A stretch of DNA of 64,000 nucleotides. Origin: Dechloromonas sp. A34. Lineage in GTDB: Bacteria > Pseudomonadota > Gammaproteobacteria > Burkholderiales > Rhodocyclaceae. Numbering within the stretch: position 1 is the stretch's first letter; every line of letters begins with the position of its first letter. Below the pieces are notes generated by a model. That model made no database searches and was not told the origin of the DNA. It saw only the letters and a list, made by a program, of their open reading frames with translations. Location: the NCBI RefSeq assembly GCF_026261605.1, contig NZ_CP102486.1:3844001-3908000 (forward strand), written 5' to 3'. The position numbers were made by a program, and so were the translations under genes. This document shows, piece after piece, positions 9,312 through 19,578 of the stretch.

Positions 9312-9337
9312 CCCTCCGCCATGCGTTCGCGGTAGGG
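9312..9337 (-). promoter_or_regulatory. Candidate S6:S18 autoregulatory hairpin in the rpsF leader
   Basis: On the minus strand the leader contains CCCT-A-CCGC, a nine-base loop, then GCGG-AGGG, forming two 4-bp stems with one bulged A, 22 bases upstream of the rpsF start. Ribosomal-protein leaders that bind the S6:S18 pair use a small hairpin with a CCG-containing bulge; assignment to that family is inference from position and shape. Confidence 0.4.
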
Positions 9338-9347
9338 CAAGGTTGAA

Positions 9348-9379
9348 AAGCCCGTGAGTATAACAGCAATCGCGGGCTT
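9348..9379 (-). terminator. Possible terminator after the acyl-CoA dehydrogenase gene
   Basis: A 7-bp stem AAGCCCG / CGGGCTT encloses an 18-base loop and is followed by TT on the minus strand, 23 bp after the dehydrogenase stop. The loop contains TATACT (complement of 9356-9361), a plausible -10 box for rpsF, so the same stretch may end one transcript and start another. Confidence 0.42.
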
Positions 9380-9401
9380 CCGGGAAAAACGGGACGATAT
9401 A

Positions 9402-11182
9402 TTAGAAGCTGTCGTCGGCCAATTCCAGCGCACCAGCCCCGCCGGCAACAATCGACTCGGCCAGACCGGCCGTTTGGGTCAGGAAGTGATCGGCGAAGAA
9501 ACGGGTCGTCGCCAACTTGGCCGGCCAGAACGGGTCGCCATCGCCAGCCGCGACCCTGGCCCGGGCAATCACGGCCGCCCGCCCCATCTGCCAGCCACCG
9601 GCCACGATTCCCAACAGATAGAGGAAGGGCACGGCCCGGCGTGCGCCGCCTTGGGGTCAGCGGCAAAAGTGGCAACGATCCAGTTGACCGCTTTTTCCAG
9701 GGCATCGATGGCGGCCGTCTGGCGCGCCCCGATCGCCGCCAGATCACCATCGAGTTGCGCCGCCGCGGCTCGTATGTCGGCAATTACGGCAAGGACCGTG
9801 GCGCCTTTTTCGCGAGCGATCTTGCGACCAATCAGATCGTTGGCCTGGATCGCCGTCGTTCCTTCGTAGATGGTCGTGATGCGAGCATCGCGCAGGTGCT
9901 GGGCGGCACCGGTTTCCTCGATGAAGCCCATGCCGCCGTGCACCTGAACGCCGAGCGACGCAATGTCGACGGCGCTTTCGGTACTCCAACCCTTGACCAC
10001 CGGGATCATCAGCTCGGCAAAAGCCTGCGCCTTCTGGCGCGCCGTCTCGTCCGGATTAGCATGGGCATTGTCCAGGGCGGCCGCTGTCACGTAGGCTACG
10101 GCGCGCATGGCTTCGATCCGGGCCCGCATCGACATCAGCATGCGGCGCACGTCGGGATGCTTGATGATCGGCACTTTCGGGCCACCCCGCACGCCGACTT
10201 CAGTACCCTGGACACGATCTTTGGCATAGGTAACGGCACGCTGGTAGGCCCGTTCGGCGTCGCCCAGGCCTTCGAGTCCGACGTTGAAGCGTGCCGCATT
10301 CATCATGATGAACATGTACTCGAGGCCGCGATTTTCCTCGCCGACCATCGTACCGATCGCGCCACCGTGATCGCCGAAGGCGAGCACTGCCGTCGGGCTA
10401 CCGTGAATACCCAGCTTGTGTTCGATCGATACACAATAGACGTCGTTGCGCTCGCCCGGCGTACCGTCCGCCCTGGACAGGAATTTCGGCACGACGAACA
10501 GGGAGATGCCCTTGACGCCTTCCGGCGCACTCGGGGTACGGGCAAGCACGAGATGGACGATGTTGTCCGTCATGTCATGCTCACCGTAAGTGATGAATAT
10601 CTTCTGACCGAAAATCCGGTAGGTTCCGTCGCCGACAGGTTCGGCCCGACTGCGCACGGCTGCAAGATCAGAGCCGGCCGAGGGTTCGGTAAGGTTCATC
10701 GTGCCGGTCCACTCACCGGACACCAGATTGGGCAGATACGCCGCCTTCTGCTCGTCGGTACCAGCGATCATCAACGCCTCGATCGCCCCCTGCGTCAGCA
10801 TGGGACAGAGCGAGAAAGCGTGATTGGCAGCTTTCCACATTTCACTGACTGCTGTCGACAGCACTTTCGGTAAGCCCTGGCCGCCGAACACCGGGTCGCA
10901 ACCTAGGCCGTTCCATCCGTTATCGACAAACTGGCGATAGGCCTCCTTGAAACCCGGCGTCGTGGTGACCACGTGATATTTCCATTTGGCACCATTGGTA
11001 TCGCCGACGCGATTGAGCGGCGATAGCACCGCTCCGGCAAACTTGGCAGCCTCTTCGAGAATGGCGTCGACGACATCTGGCGTCGCCTCCTCACAACCTG
11101 GCAAGCCAACGACCTGATCGAGACCAGCCAGTTCCTGCATGACAAAACGAATATCTTTTAGCGGAGCAACGTATTCACTCAT
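9402..11182 (-). CDS. Acyl-CoA dehydrogenase, DmdC-like family, with a one-base frameshift near 9636
   Basis: Flavin-dependent acyl-CoA dehydrogenase that passes electrons to EtfAB, encoded 2.5 kb away. Typical segments are MTNLTEPSAGSDLAAVRSRAE (start of the substrate/FAD region) and VQVHGGMGFIEETGAAQHLRD (FAD and active-site region), plus the extra C-terminal domain of the roughly 595-residue DmdC-like branch. As given, the frame ends at 9569 after AAHAGPCPSS. Restoring one base at the CCC 9635-9637 joins AAHAG to AVPFLYLLGIVAGGWQMGRAA and on to a stop at 9402, giving 593 residues. The specific substrate (fatty acyl-CoA or methylmercaptopropionyl-CoA) cannot be decided. Confidence 0.87.
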
Positions 11183-11196
11183 GGGATCGCATCTTT

Positions 11197-12999
11197 CTAT
11201 TCAATTCGGTTGGAGGTTTCCTTAAGTTCAATCAGGAAAAGGATTTCATCGACCACAGGCAGCGAAAAACCCTGGCGCTTACCGCCCCGGTTATCGCGCA
11301 ATAACTGATAGAGATAACCCACGACATCGCCATCAGGCCACAGCTCGCAGACCATCCCCGCAATCCGTGGCATGTCCTCGAGAGATTCGGGGCGCAGCTC
11401 GACCGGGAGGCCTGCTGCCGCATCGCCTCCTCCCTGGACAGGGGGCGACTGCGCAACGTCCCATTGCTGAACTTCCACATTGAAATTCTGATTCAGGTTG
11501 CGGGCTACGGTCTCAAACTCGGTCCGCATGCCGGCCATCCGATAGACATCCATCAGCCGAATCCACGGCTGCAAGGCCTCTTGCGGGTTGTTGTCGATAT
11601 ATTCCTGCAGCGCCTGGGCGGCACCCTTGACCCGACCAAAGGAGAGCATGATGTCTGCCAGTTCCATGACCGGATTGGCTTCAAAGTGCTCGTCGACCAT
11701 CGACGCGCTAATCGATATCGCTGGATCATGAACAACCCGTGGGGCTTTCCAAAGCGCGTCCGCATGCCTGGATGCCGCTGATTCGCCGCCATCGAGTTCG
11801 AGATCGACCCGCGTCGGAAGATGTGTCGCAACTGGCTCGACCGGCAAATCGACCGCCTCATGATCAACCAGCGCATCCTGGCGCCATTGATCGACGGTCA
11901 ATTCCGGAGAGCGCAGGTGAGACGTCTCTTCGGCCCGACCCTGCTGGCGTTCACGATAATTCTTCCAGCCGAGCCAGCCGCCAAGGCCCAACAAGATACC
12001 CAGCAAAACACCATACAGGCTCCACTCGGAAAGACCCGACGAAGCCTTGATTGGCGGCACGGGCCGGACAGCCGCCGGGGTGGGCTTGATTGGTTCCGGA
12101 TCGGTTGCGGGTGTTGTCGGCTGTCCGGCAAGTGGCTCGTTCTTCGGCGCCGGCGACTCGAGGGGCTGCCCCCCCTGCTCGACTCGCAGGGCAAATTCGG
12201 CAGCCCTCTGCTGTAACTCACCGAGCGTGACCTCCATATTGCGCAGCTTCTCCGCTGTCGCCATCTGGCTTGTTGCCTGCTCGTTGAGTGCCATCAGCAT
12301 CCGGAATTCCAGACGAAGGATTTCGCGCTGAGTTTCTTTTGCACCGACACCACCAGAACTCCCGGCAAAGAGTTCGGTCGCCAGCCTCAGCGATGGCTCC
12401 CCCACGTCGATACCGGTCGACACCATCAGGCGATCAGGCACCCCCTTGGCGGCAGTCCTTTTTTCCGTCCGGCGCGGCATCAAACGAGACGGGAGTTCAA
12501 CCGGTCCCACCGCTGACAATGATGGACGGGCAACCCGCGGATTAAGGTTCGGCGAACGTGACGCAGGGTTATCACGCTCCGGCCGCGATTCGACAATCGA
12601 CGCCACGCCCTCCGGCGCAGGAGACGCAAGCAACACATACTGCCGTGAAATTTCATGTCCGCAGCCGAGATACACTGCCAGCTCCAGAATTGGCTCACGC
12701 AATGGCGCTTCCGGGCGAATCTCGAGGATCTTCGGCACCCCGGCACGAACCCTGAATCCAGCCTTTTTCAGCCAGGGCAAATCGCCCGACCCCGAAGGTT
12801 GGACCAGACTGAAGCAGGTAGTGTCGAGCGGCAAGCGCTCAGCATTCAGGAGCTCTATCTCGAGTCGAGGACGCTCACCGAGAAGGGGTTGGCCGCGGAG
12901 TTCGCCCAAGCCGACCGCCGATGCTCCACCCGAGACGGCGAGAAAAATCAGCGGGAAATATTGGCGAAAACCCAAACAATTCAATGGCGCAAACCTCAA
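11197..12999 (-). CDS. FimV-like inner-membrane protein
   Basis: A 600-residue protein with a signal peptide, a periplasmic N-terminal domain beginning GLGELRGQPLLGERPRLEIEL, the hallmark of FimV proteins, a Pro-rich linker, one transmembrane helix near LYGVLLGILLGLGGWLGW and a cytoplasmic C-terminal part with TPR-like helices (MLSFGRVKGAAQALQEYIDN). FimV proteins support type IV pilus assembly, polarity and cAMP control. No LysM motif was seen between the N-terminal domain and the membrane helix, and the protein is shorter than pseudomonad FimV. The start is TTG at 12999, which gives the signal peptide MRFAPLNCLGFRQYFPLIFL; earlier starts lie in the upstream gene. Confidence 0.72.
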   Translation of the reverse strand: MRFAPLNCLGFRQYFPLIFLAVSGGASAVGLGELRGQPLLGERPRLEIELLNAERLPLDTTCFSLVQPSGSGDLPWLKKAGFRVRAGVPKILEIRPEAPLREPILELAVYLGCGHEISRQYVLLASPAPEGVASIVESRPERDNPASRSPNLNPRVARPSLSAVGPVELPSRLMPRRTEKRTAAKGVPDRLMVSTGIDVGEPSLRLATELFAGSSGGVGAKETQREILRLEFRMLMALNEQATSQMATAEKLRNMEVTLGELQQRAAEFALRVEQGGQPLESPAPKNEPLAGQPTTPATDPEPIKPTPAAVRPVPPIKASSGLSEWSLYGVLLGILLGLGGWLGWKNYRERQQGRAEETSHLRSPELTVDQWRQDALVDHEAVDLPVEPVATHLPTRVDLELDGGESAASRHADALWKAPRVVHDPAISISASMVDEHFEANPVMELADIMLSFGRVKGAAQALQEYIDNNPQEALQPWIRLMDVYRMAGMRTEFETVARNLNQNFNVEVQQWDVAQSPPVQGGGDAAAGLPVELRPESLEDMPRIAGMVCELWPDGDVVGYLYQLLRDNRGGKRQGFSLPVVDEILFLIELKETSNRIE

Positions 13000-13027
13000 T
13001 GACGATAGTCCGCTTGAATTGTAGCCT

Positions 13028-13693
13028 TTATTTATTAGCCAGATAGCGTGAATCATCGTAGGTGATGACCCACCCCGGCCGATACAAGACAAAAAAAGTG
13101 ATGGCCATTCCGGAAAGCCAGGCTTCGGAAAAGGAAAGCAGCAAAAAATAGGGGAAGTACTCCGCCATCAAGTACTCCCACTCGTAGGCACCAGCCAGCG
13201 CCAGGAAAACTGTAGCCAGAAAGCCGACCCCGACAATAGTCAGCGCCGAAGCCAAAAACCCGTTGACGAAGATATAGACGAAAAAATGCCGGGGCAGCAG
13301 ACTGGAGAGCAGCCGATAGAGCACCTGGCTCAAGCCCACCCCGACTCCACCCAGCAGCAGGGCATTCGTCGCGTAGGCAAAAGGCCCGGCCGCACCGTTC
13401 AGGGTAATGCCTACAGTCACCAGCGAAAGACCGACAAAGGCCAAATATGGCCCAAAACTCAACGTAAAGACCGTGGCTCCAAGCAGGTGGAAGGCAAGAC
13501 CGGGCCTTACCCCAGCCTTGAGGCTCCAGATCAACGTCAGCAAAACGATCATGCCAAGCCAGACGTTAAGCTGTTCTGAATCCCTCAACCGACCCCATGG
13601 CGCCCGCTGGATACTGTGGGCGAAACAAAGCAACCAGACAGCCCAAGCTGCCCAGTACCATCCTTCGCCCAACAAGGTATCTGGTAAATCCAC
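13028..13693 (-). CDS. Polytopic membrane protein, resembles CbiM-like ECF permeases
   Basis: A 221-residue protein with about six predicted membrane helices, for example VWLGMIVLLTLIW, LLGATVFTLSFGPYLAFVGLSLVTVG and FLASALTIVGVGFLATVFLALAGA. The pattern resembles the predicted membrane proteins related to CbiM/NikM energy-coupling-factor permeases, but the metal-binding N-terminal His motif of true CbiM (MHI) is not present. The start is GTG at 13693. It lies between fimV-like and etfA genes, and a copy of the 29-bp hairpin element separates it from etfA. The function is not known from the sequence. Confidence 0.6.
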   Translation of the reverse strand: MDLPDTLLGEGWYWAAWAVWLLCFAHSIQRAPWGRLRDSEQLNVWLGMIVLLTLIWSLKAGVRPGLAFHLLGATVFTLSFGPYLAFVGLSLVTVGITLNGAAGPFAYATNALLLGGVGVGLSQVLYRLLSSLLPRHFFVYIFVNGFLASALTIVGVGFLATVFLALAGAYEWEYLMAEYFPYFLLLSFSEAWLSGMAITFFVLYRPGWVITYDDSRYLANK

Positions 13694-13703
13694 ACGGTTA
13701 TTG

Positions 13704-13732
13704 TAGTACCAGCCTTTGGCGTTATGGTATTA
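13704..13732 (+). repeat. 29-bp hairpin element, copy 1
   Basis: On the plus strand TAGTACCA, a 13-base loop GCCTTTGGCGTTA, then TGGTATTA. The ends form an 8-bp stem when G-U pairs are allowed. The last three bases are the complement of the etfA TAA stop. Same layout as the copies at 16152-16180 and 44638-44666. Confidence 0.75.
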
Positions 13733-14662
13733 GCCGACGGCGGCAACCAGTTGCGGCACGACCTCGAACAGGTCGCCAACCAGGCCGTAATCGGCGACCT
13801 GGAAGATCGGCGCATCGGGGTCCTTGTTGATGGCGACGATGACCTTCGATTCCTTCATCCCGGCCAGGTGCTGGATGGCACCCGAGATGCCGACCGCGAT
13901 ATAGAGCTGCGGTGCAACGATCTTGCCAGTCTGGCCGACCTGGTAGTCGTTGGGCACGAAACCGGCATCGACTGCAGCCCGGCTTGCACCAAGGGCGGCG
14001 CCCAACTTGTCGGCGAGCGGTTCGAGCAGGCTGTGGTAGTTCTCACCGCTGCCCAGGCCGCGCCCGCCGGAGACGATGATCTTGGCGGCACCGAGTTCGG
14101 GACGGGCCGACTTGGTCAGTTCGCGGTTCGTGAGCGTGCTTTGCTGGGTGTCGGCGGCTGGGGCGATGGCTTCGAGCGGGGCGGCATTGCCGGTGCCAAC
14201 CGCATCGAAGGCGGTGCTGCGTACGGTGATGACCTTGATGCTGTCCGCGCTCTGCACGGTGGCCAGGGCGTTGCCGGCGTAGATCGGACGGACGAAGGTG
14301 TCGGCGCTTTCGACGGCCGTGATTTCGGAGATCTGGGCGACGTCGAGCAAGGCCGCCACGCGCGGCAGCAGGTTCTTGCCGAAGGTGGTGGCCGGGGCCA
14401 GAATGTGGGTGTAACCACTGGCGTTGGCGATAACCAGGGCGGTCAGGTTCTCGGCGGTCTGGCTGGCGTAATGGGCGGCGTCGGCCACTTTGACCAGGGT
14501 GACGCCTTGCAGGCCGGCGGCTTGTTGGGCGGCGGCGTTGCAAGCGGTGCCGGCGACCAGGACGTGGATGTCGCCACCGATCTTCTGGGCAGCGGCAACG
14601 GTGTTCAGGGTGGCGGCCTTGAGGCTGGCGTGATCGTGTTCGGCGATAACGAGGATAGTCAT
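13730..14662 (-). CDS. etfA: Electron transfer flavoprotein alpha subunit
   Basis: FAD-carrying subunit of the soluble flavoprotein that accepts electrons from acyl-CoA dehydrogenases and hands them to ETF:quinone oxidoreductase. The 310 residues end with the conserved FAD-binding domain ([75 protein letters not shown]). It lies 2 bp downstream of etfB, so the two subunits are cotranslated from one message. Confidence 0.97.
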   Translation of the reverse strand: MTILVIAEHDHASLKAATLNTVAAAQKIGGDIHVLVAGTACNAAAQQAAGLQGVTLVKVADAAHYASQTAENLTALVIANASGYTHILAPATTFGKNLLPRVAALLDVAQISEITAVESADTFVRPIYAGNALATVQSADSIKVITVRSTAFDAVGTGNAAPLEAIAPAADTQQSTLTNRELTKSARPELGAAKIIVSGGRGLGSGENYHSLLEPLADKLGAALGASRAAVDAGFVPNDYQVGQTGKIVAPQLYIAVGISGAIQHLAGMKESKVIVAINKDPDAPIFQVADYGLVGDLFEVVPQLVAAVG

Positions 14663-14664
14663 GA

Positions 14665-15414
<750 letters not shown>

Positions 15415-15494
15415 GGAGCTCTCCTTTTATCTCGATTGATTCTGTTCAATGCTGGTTGCCTGTTTGACAGACACTCACTCAATCCGCACAATGA

Positions 15495-15533
15495 CCATAC
15501 TGTGTCGTATGGAAACGCATACGGTAGCGTATG
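15495..15533. promoter_or_regulatory. Two palindromic operator sites between etfB and the TetR gene
   Basis: Two perfect inverted repeats: CCATAC-N6-GTATGG (15495-15512) and CATACG-N4-CGTATG (15518-15533). Their centres are 22 bp apart, about two helical turns, so two dimers could bind the same face of DNA. The second site includes the ATG of the TetR gene. They are the obvious operators for that regulator, acting on itself and on etfBA. Confidence 0.72.
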
Positions 15534-16154
15534 GAAAATAAACCTGTCAACTCCTCCGTAGATTCAACACCATCCAAGGCACGAGGCCGGCCGGCTTTGC
15601 CACGCGTCCAACTCGACCCGGAGCGCTGGGTGGAGGCGGCAATCGACGTGCTTGCCCGTGACGGGATTGCGGGTTTGCGCGTCGAGGTACTGGCCAAGCG
15701 CTGCGGCGTGACCAAAGGCAGCTTCTATTGGCACTTCAAGGACAGACAGGCCTTGCTGGATGCCGTGCTTGCCTTCTGGAAGGATGGCCGGATTCGCGAT
15801 ATCGAAAAAGTCACTTCGGTCGCTCCGGGCAAGGAACGCGAGCAGCTGCGCTATGCGATTGAGGTCTATGGGGCGAGCCGGAATCGCAAGGGCATGGCGA
15901 TCGAACTGGCGATTCGCGACTGGGCCCGCCACGACGCTCAAGCGGCGATGGTCGTCGAAACGGTCGACCTTTATCGCCTGGATTGCACGCGCAAGCTCTT
16001 TGTCGCCGCAGGCATGTCGGACGCCGAGGCCAAGAGCCGGAGCCTGCTGCTCTATGCCTGCGTGTTCGGCCTTTCGCTGATGCATTACAGTCATTTCGAT
16101 AACGACCTTTCGAATCTCAAACAGCGTATTGCCGAGCGCATCATTTCCGACTAA
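15531..16154 (+). CDS. TetR/AcrR family transcriptional regulator
   Basis: A 207-residue repressor. The N-terminal helix-turn-helix lies at about residues 30-75 (ERWVEAAIDVLARDGIAGLRVEVL, KRCGVTKGSFYWHFKDRQALLDAVL); the C-terminal ligand domain is not recognisable by specific motif. It is divergent from etfBA and its start codon lies inside a palindrome, suggesting autorepression and control of the ETF operon, perhaps in response to an acyl-CoA. No Shine-Dalgarno sequence is visible before the ATG, so the message may be nearly leaderless. Its TAA stop is the left end of a 29-bp hairpin element. Confidence 0.88.
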   Translation: MENKPVNSSVDSTPSKARGRPALPRVQLDPERWVEAAIDVLARDGIAGLRVEVLAKRCGVTKGSFYWHFKDRQALLDAVLAFWKDGRIRDIEKVTSVAPGKEREQLRYAIEVYGASRNRKGMAIELAIRDWARHDAQAAMVVETVDLYRLDCTRKLFVAAGMSDAEAKSRSLLLYACVFGLSLMHYSHFDNDLSNLKQRIAERIISD

Positions 16155-16180
16155 TACCACAAAGGCAAAGGCTGGCACTA
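16152..16180 (-). repeat. 29-bp hairpin element, copy 2
   Basis: On the minus strand TAGTGCCA, loop GCCTTTGCCTTTG, then TGGTATTA; the ends pair over 8 bp with two G-U pairs. It fills the gap between two convergent genes and supplies both stops: TAA of the TetR gene at one end and TAG of the auxiliary lipoprotein at the other. Confidence 0.78.
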
Positions 16181-16797
16181 GCCGGAACAAGGGCGAATTT
16201 TCCCGCCGGCGATCAATTGTTTTTCCCAAGCCAGCAGGTCGGCCGTCAACTGCTCGACGGTTGCCTGCAGGGCGCGGACCCCACCACGTGAATCCTGGCT
16301 GACAGCGACGCTTTCGATTGCCAGGTGCAGTTCGGCCAACTGGCGGCGCGACTGATCCAGCCAAAGCGCCCTTCCCTGCAAGATGCCCTTGCTGCGCTCC
16401 GGACTGCTGAAAATCTGGCTGAACTCATTGATCTCGACGAGTAAGATGCACCGGGCACCGACCTGCCCGGAGTTCGACAAGCCAAGCTGCTGCATCAGGC
16501 GCTGCTGCACCAGCCTGGCCGGCGCTCCAGCCCAGCGGACCTGCGAATACTCGCGCAGACGCGAAGGGTCGGCATAGCCCAGCCGATAATTGACGCCGAG
16601 TGAGTCCATCCAGAGCGGTGCGCGCACCTCGACGGCAATCGGCGCCTTCCTTTCTTCATTAACTAGGCGGGCCGCCGGCGCCCCAGATCGTAGATGGCCA
16701 GGCCCTGCTCTGCGCCGCGCTTGCCGGAAGTGAAGCAAGCACCAAGAGATAGTGCAAAGAGGAGCACAACCAGCCAGCGCACGCTATTTTTCTCCAT
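16178..16797 (-). CDS. ABC-type transport auxiliary lipoprotein of the MCE system, with a one-base frameshift near 16681
   Basis: Outer-membrane or periplasmic lipoprotein of the family that accompanies MCE-type lipid transporters. The N-terminus MEKNSVRWLVVLLFALSLGAC gives lipobox Cys21 and is followed by AIYDLG, the family's first strand. The frame then hits a stop at 16663, while the rest (ARLVNEERKAPIAVEVRAPLW onward) continues in another frame to 16178. One missing base next to the run at 16681-16684 explains this; the repaired product has 206 residues. The start overlaps the end of the MCE gene by 14 bp. The stop codon lies in a 29-bp hairpin element. Confidence 0.8.
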
Positions 16798-17710
16798 TTT
16801 TCGAGAACCCAGGCTCGCCCGGCCCTGGCGGCAGGGCCGGCGCACCGAACACCATACCTTGCGGCGTGTCTTCGAGAATGCGCAAGACCCGGCTAAGCTG
16901 GCGTGAAGTCATCGAAAAATCAGTCGCCAATTCGTTGAGGCGTGGCATCAGCGATGACACTCCATTGGCCGACGGATCGCCGACAGCAACCTCGAACTTG
17001 TCGGTCGCCGCCTGCATCTTGGCGATCATCACGCGCGTATCGGCCAGCAGGGGGCCGACTTCGCCGGCCGCCAGCGAAAGTTTTTTGACATTCCGGTCAT
17101 CGAGCAGCTTGTTCATCTGACCCAAAGTCACATTCAGGTTTTCCAGCGCCGGCTTCATGTTGGCCGAGGCGGCTTCCATGTTAGCCAGCGTAGCCGTCAG
17201 GTGTTTCCGGTTTTCATCGCTGAGCATGGCATTGGCGCTGACCATCAGTTGCCGTGCCTGGCGCAATGTGGCCGTACCTACCTCCCCGAGTTCGTCGAGC
17301 AGCGAGGGAAGCATCGTGATACGCGGTGGCTTTTCGTCATTGGGCTCCAGCGCCGACTGGTCCTTGCCGGTTTCGAGCAACAGGATGTGCGCCAGCCCGG
17401 TGACCCCCTGGTAATTCAGCTTGGCAATCGTGCCCTGGGTCAGCGGCACGTCCTCATTGACCGAAATGGTGATCAGAATATTGCTGAAATCGTCCGGATC
17501 AAGCCGGATGTCGCTGACCTTGCCGACCCGGATGCCGCGATAGCGGACCTGGGCCTGCGGATTCAGTCCGCCGATGTTCTGTTTGGTGACGACGATGTAG
17601 TCATGCGTCGCATCCTTGGCTCCGCCCAGCCAATAGATGGCGAGCAGCGCCGCTACCAGGAGCAGGATGGCGAAGAGTCCGGCGGCAAAAGCGTGCGACT
17701 TGTTTTCCAT
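16784..17710 (-). CDS. MlaD/MCE domain protein
   Basis: Periplasmic lipid-binding subunit of an MCE transporter, held by one N-terminal membrane helix (AAGLFAILLLVAALLAIYWLGG). The MCE domain follows at about residues 38-115 (QNIGGLNPQAQVRYRGIRVGKVSDI, then LTQGTIAKLNYQGVTGLAHILL), then helical sequence to residue 308. Subunits of this kind form hexameric rings or tubes through which phospholipids pass. It lies 9 bp downstream of the ATPase gene in one operon with the permease and auxiliary lipoprotein. Confidence 0.9.
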   Translation of the reverse strand: MENKSHAFAAGLFAILLLVAALLAIYWLGGAKDATHDYIVVTKQNIGGLNPQAQVRYRGIRVGKVSDIRLDPDDFSNILITISVNEDVPLTQGTIAKLNYQGVTGLAHILLLETGKDQSALEPNDEKPPRITMLPSLLDELGEVGTATLRQARQLMVSANAMLSDENRKHLTATLANMEAASANMKPALENLNVTLGQMNKLLDDRNVKKLSLAAGEVGPLLADTRVMIAKMQAATDKFEVAVGDPSANGVSSLMPRLNELATDFSMTSRQLSRVLRILEDTPQGMVFGAPALPPGPGEPGFSKNGEK

Positions 17711-17719
17711 GGCCTGTTA

Positions 17720-18475
17720 TTAAAGCAGCTTCCGACGATCTGCGCCAAAAAACCCGGTGACGAAGGGGTGATCGACCGTCATCACCTCATCCTTCGGGCC
17801 GCAGGCAATGATGTGCCCGTCGGCCAGAACGGCGACATGACTGGCCAGACCAGCCAGCGTATTGAGATCATGGGTCACCATGATGACGGTCAGACCCAGG
17901 GCCTGCTGCAAGGAACCGACCAGGTCGACGAAATTCTGGCTGCGGTCCGGGTCGAGGCCGGCCGTTGGCTCGTCAAGCAGCAACAGTTCAGGCTCGAGCG
18001 CCAAGGCGCGAGCCAGCGCGACGCGCTTGACCATGCCGCCCGAAAGTTCGGCCGGCATCAGCTTACCGTGTGCCGGTTCGAGTTCGACCATCGCCAGCTT
18101 GAGATGCACCAGCCGGCAGATCCAGTCTTCATCCAGACAACGCAATTCCCTTAACGGGAAAGCGATGTTGTCGAATACCGAAAGCGCCGAAAACAGCGCG
18201 CCATGTTGAAACAACATCCCCAGCCGACGACGGACGGCGCGCTGGATCAGGGCATCACCATCATTCAGATCGATCCCGAACAGGCGCACACTGCCCGCGC
18301 TCGGCCTTAGCAGGCCGAGCATCTCGCGCAACAAGGTGGTTTTGCCGCTGCCCGAACCACCGAGCAGCCCGAGGATCTGACCGGTCTCGACCCGCAGGTT
18401 CAGGTTGCGATGAATATGCTGCCGACCATAGACGGTGCTGATCCCGGCCAATTCGACGACCGCTGGCCGGGTCAT
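17720..18475 (-). CDS. MlaF-like ABC transporter ATPase
   Basis: ATPase of the MCE lipid transporter. Walker A GGSGSGKTT, Q-loop LFQHGALFSALSVFDNI, signature ELSGGMVKRVALARAL and Walker B LLLLDEPTAGLDP are all intact; the FQHGALFSALSV segment is characteristic of the MlaF branch. The start at 18475 overlaps the permease stop as ATGA, indicating translational coupling. Length is 251 residues, normal for the family. Confidence 0.92.
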   Translation of the reverse strand: MTRPAVVELAGISTVYGRQHIHRNLNLRVETGQILGLLGGSGSGKTTLLREMLGLLRPSAGSVRLFGIDLNDGDALIQRAVRRRLGMLFQHGALFSALSVFDNIAFPLRELRCLDEDWICRLVHLKLAMVELEPAHGKLMPAELSGGMVKRVALARALALEPELLLLDEPTAGLDPDRSQNFVDLVGSLQQALGLTVIMVTHDLNTLAGLASHVAVLADGHIIACGPKDEVMTVDHPFVTGFFGADRRKLL

Positions 18476-19578
18476 AGGCTGGGCACCCCGATGTGACGGG
18501 TGAAGATGGCAAATACCGCATCGACCAGAATGACCGCGGTGATCGCCGTCACCACGGCACTGGTCGTATTGGCCGACAGGCTCTCGGTATTGGGCTTGAC
18601 GCGCAGGCCGAAGTGGCAGGCGACCAGCGAAATTACAAAGCCGAAGACGACACCTTTGGCCAGGCCAATGAACAGGTTGGCCACCGGCACCGCCCGCGGC
18701 AGGTTCTCCAGGAAGTAGATCAGCGACAGGTCGAGTTGCAGCATGGCCGCAACCATGCCGCCGAGGAGCGCCACCGCCGAGGTCCACAAGACGATCAGCG
18801 GCATTGCGGCGGTCAGCCCCATAATCTTGGGCAGGACGACACGAACTGTTCGCGAGATACCCATCGTCGACAGCGCATCGATTTCCTCGGTGACTCGCAT
18901 TACCCCGATCTGTGCCGTCATTGCCGACCCCGAGCGCCCGGCGACAAGCACGGCGACCAAGACCGGTCCTAACTCGCGGATGATCGAAATACCGAGAATA
19001 TTGACGATGAACAGATCGGCACCAAAACTCTTCAGTTGCAGTGCCGACAGGTAACTGATGGTAATACCGATCAGGAAACCGACCATGGCAGTGACCGGCA
19101 GCGCCTGAGCGCCCGATTTGTACACGTTGGCCGCGATTTCCTTCCACGGAATATCGTTGGGATATCGGAACAGATAGCCAAGATCAAACAGCAGTTGCCC
19201 GAACAGGGCAATCATGCCGCGCAGATTGGCCAGCGCTTTGAGCAATAACTTGCCGAGAGCTTCCAACAGGTGAAATGCCTGAACTGGCGGCCCAGGTATC
19301 TCCTGCGGCAGATCGGCAACCCGACTTAGCACCTGGCGATGCAAGGGCGAAATATCCAGCGTCGCCGGCCAGGCATTGCCCCAACCGCGCCAGAGCAGAA
19401 CCGCCGCCGCACTGTCGAGGCGGGAAACACCCGATAGGTCCCAAGTATCGGCGCTACGGCCCAAGGCCGCCAGCTGTTCCTGCAAGATCGCCAGATCGGG
19501 CAGCATGGCAGCCAATGTCCATTGGCCGCTCAAGACAACTCGCCCCGACTCGACCTGCAATCGGGGAATATCGTTCAT
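18472..19578 (-). CDS. MlaE-like permease fused to an N-terminal STAS domain
   Basis: Membrane subunit of the MCE lipid transporter, 368 residues. The first 90 or so residues form a STAS-like domain (VSRLDSAAAVLLWRGWGN), corresponding to the separate MlaB protein of E. coli. The rest is the permease, with FLIGITISYLSALQLKSFGA, RELGPVLVAVLVAGRSGSAMTA and the IDALSTMGI segment typical of MlaE. The start at 19578 overlaps the ppx stop as ATGA, so ppx and the transporter are translationally coupled. Confidence 0.92.
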   Translation of the reverse strand: MNDIPRLQVESGRVVLSGQWTLAAMLPDLAILQEQLAALGRSADTWDLSGVSRLDSAAAVLLWRGWGNAWPATLDISPLHRQVLSRVADLPQEIPGPPVQAFHLLEALGKLLLKALANLRGMIALFGQLLFDLGYLFRYPNDIPWKEIAANVYKSGAQALPVTAMVGFLIGITISYLSALQLKSFGADLFIVNILGISIIRELGPVLVAVLVAGRSGSAMTAQIGVMRVTEEIDALSTMGISRTVRVVLPKIMGLTAAMPLIVLWTSAVALLGGMVAAMLQLDLSLIYFLENLPRAVPVANLFIGLAKGVVFGFVISLVACHFGLRVKPNTESLSANTTSAVVTAITAVILVDAVFAIFTRHIGVPSL

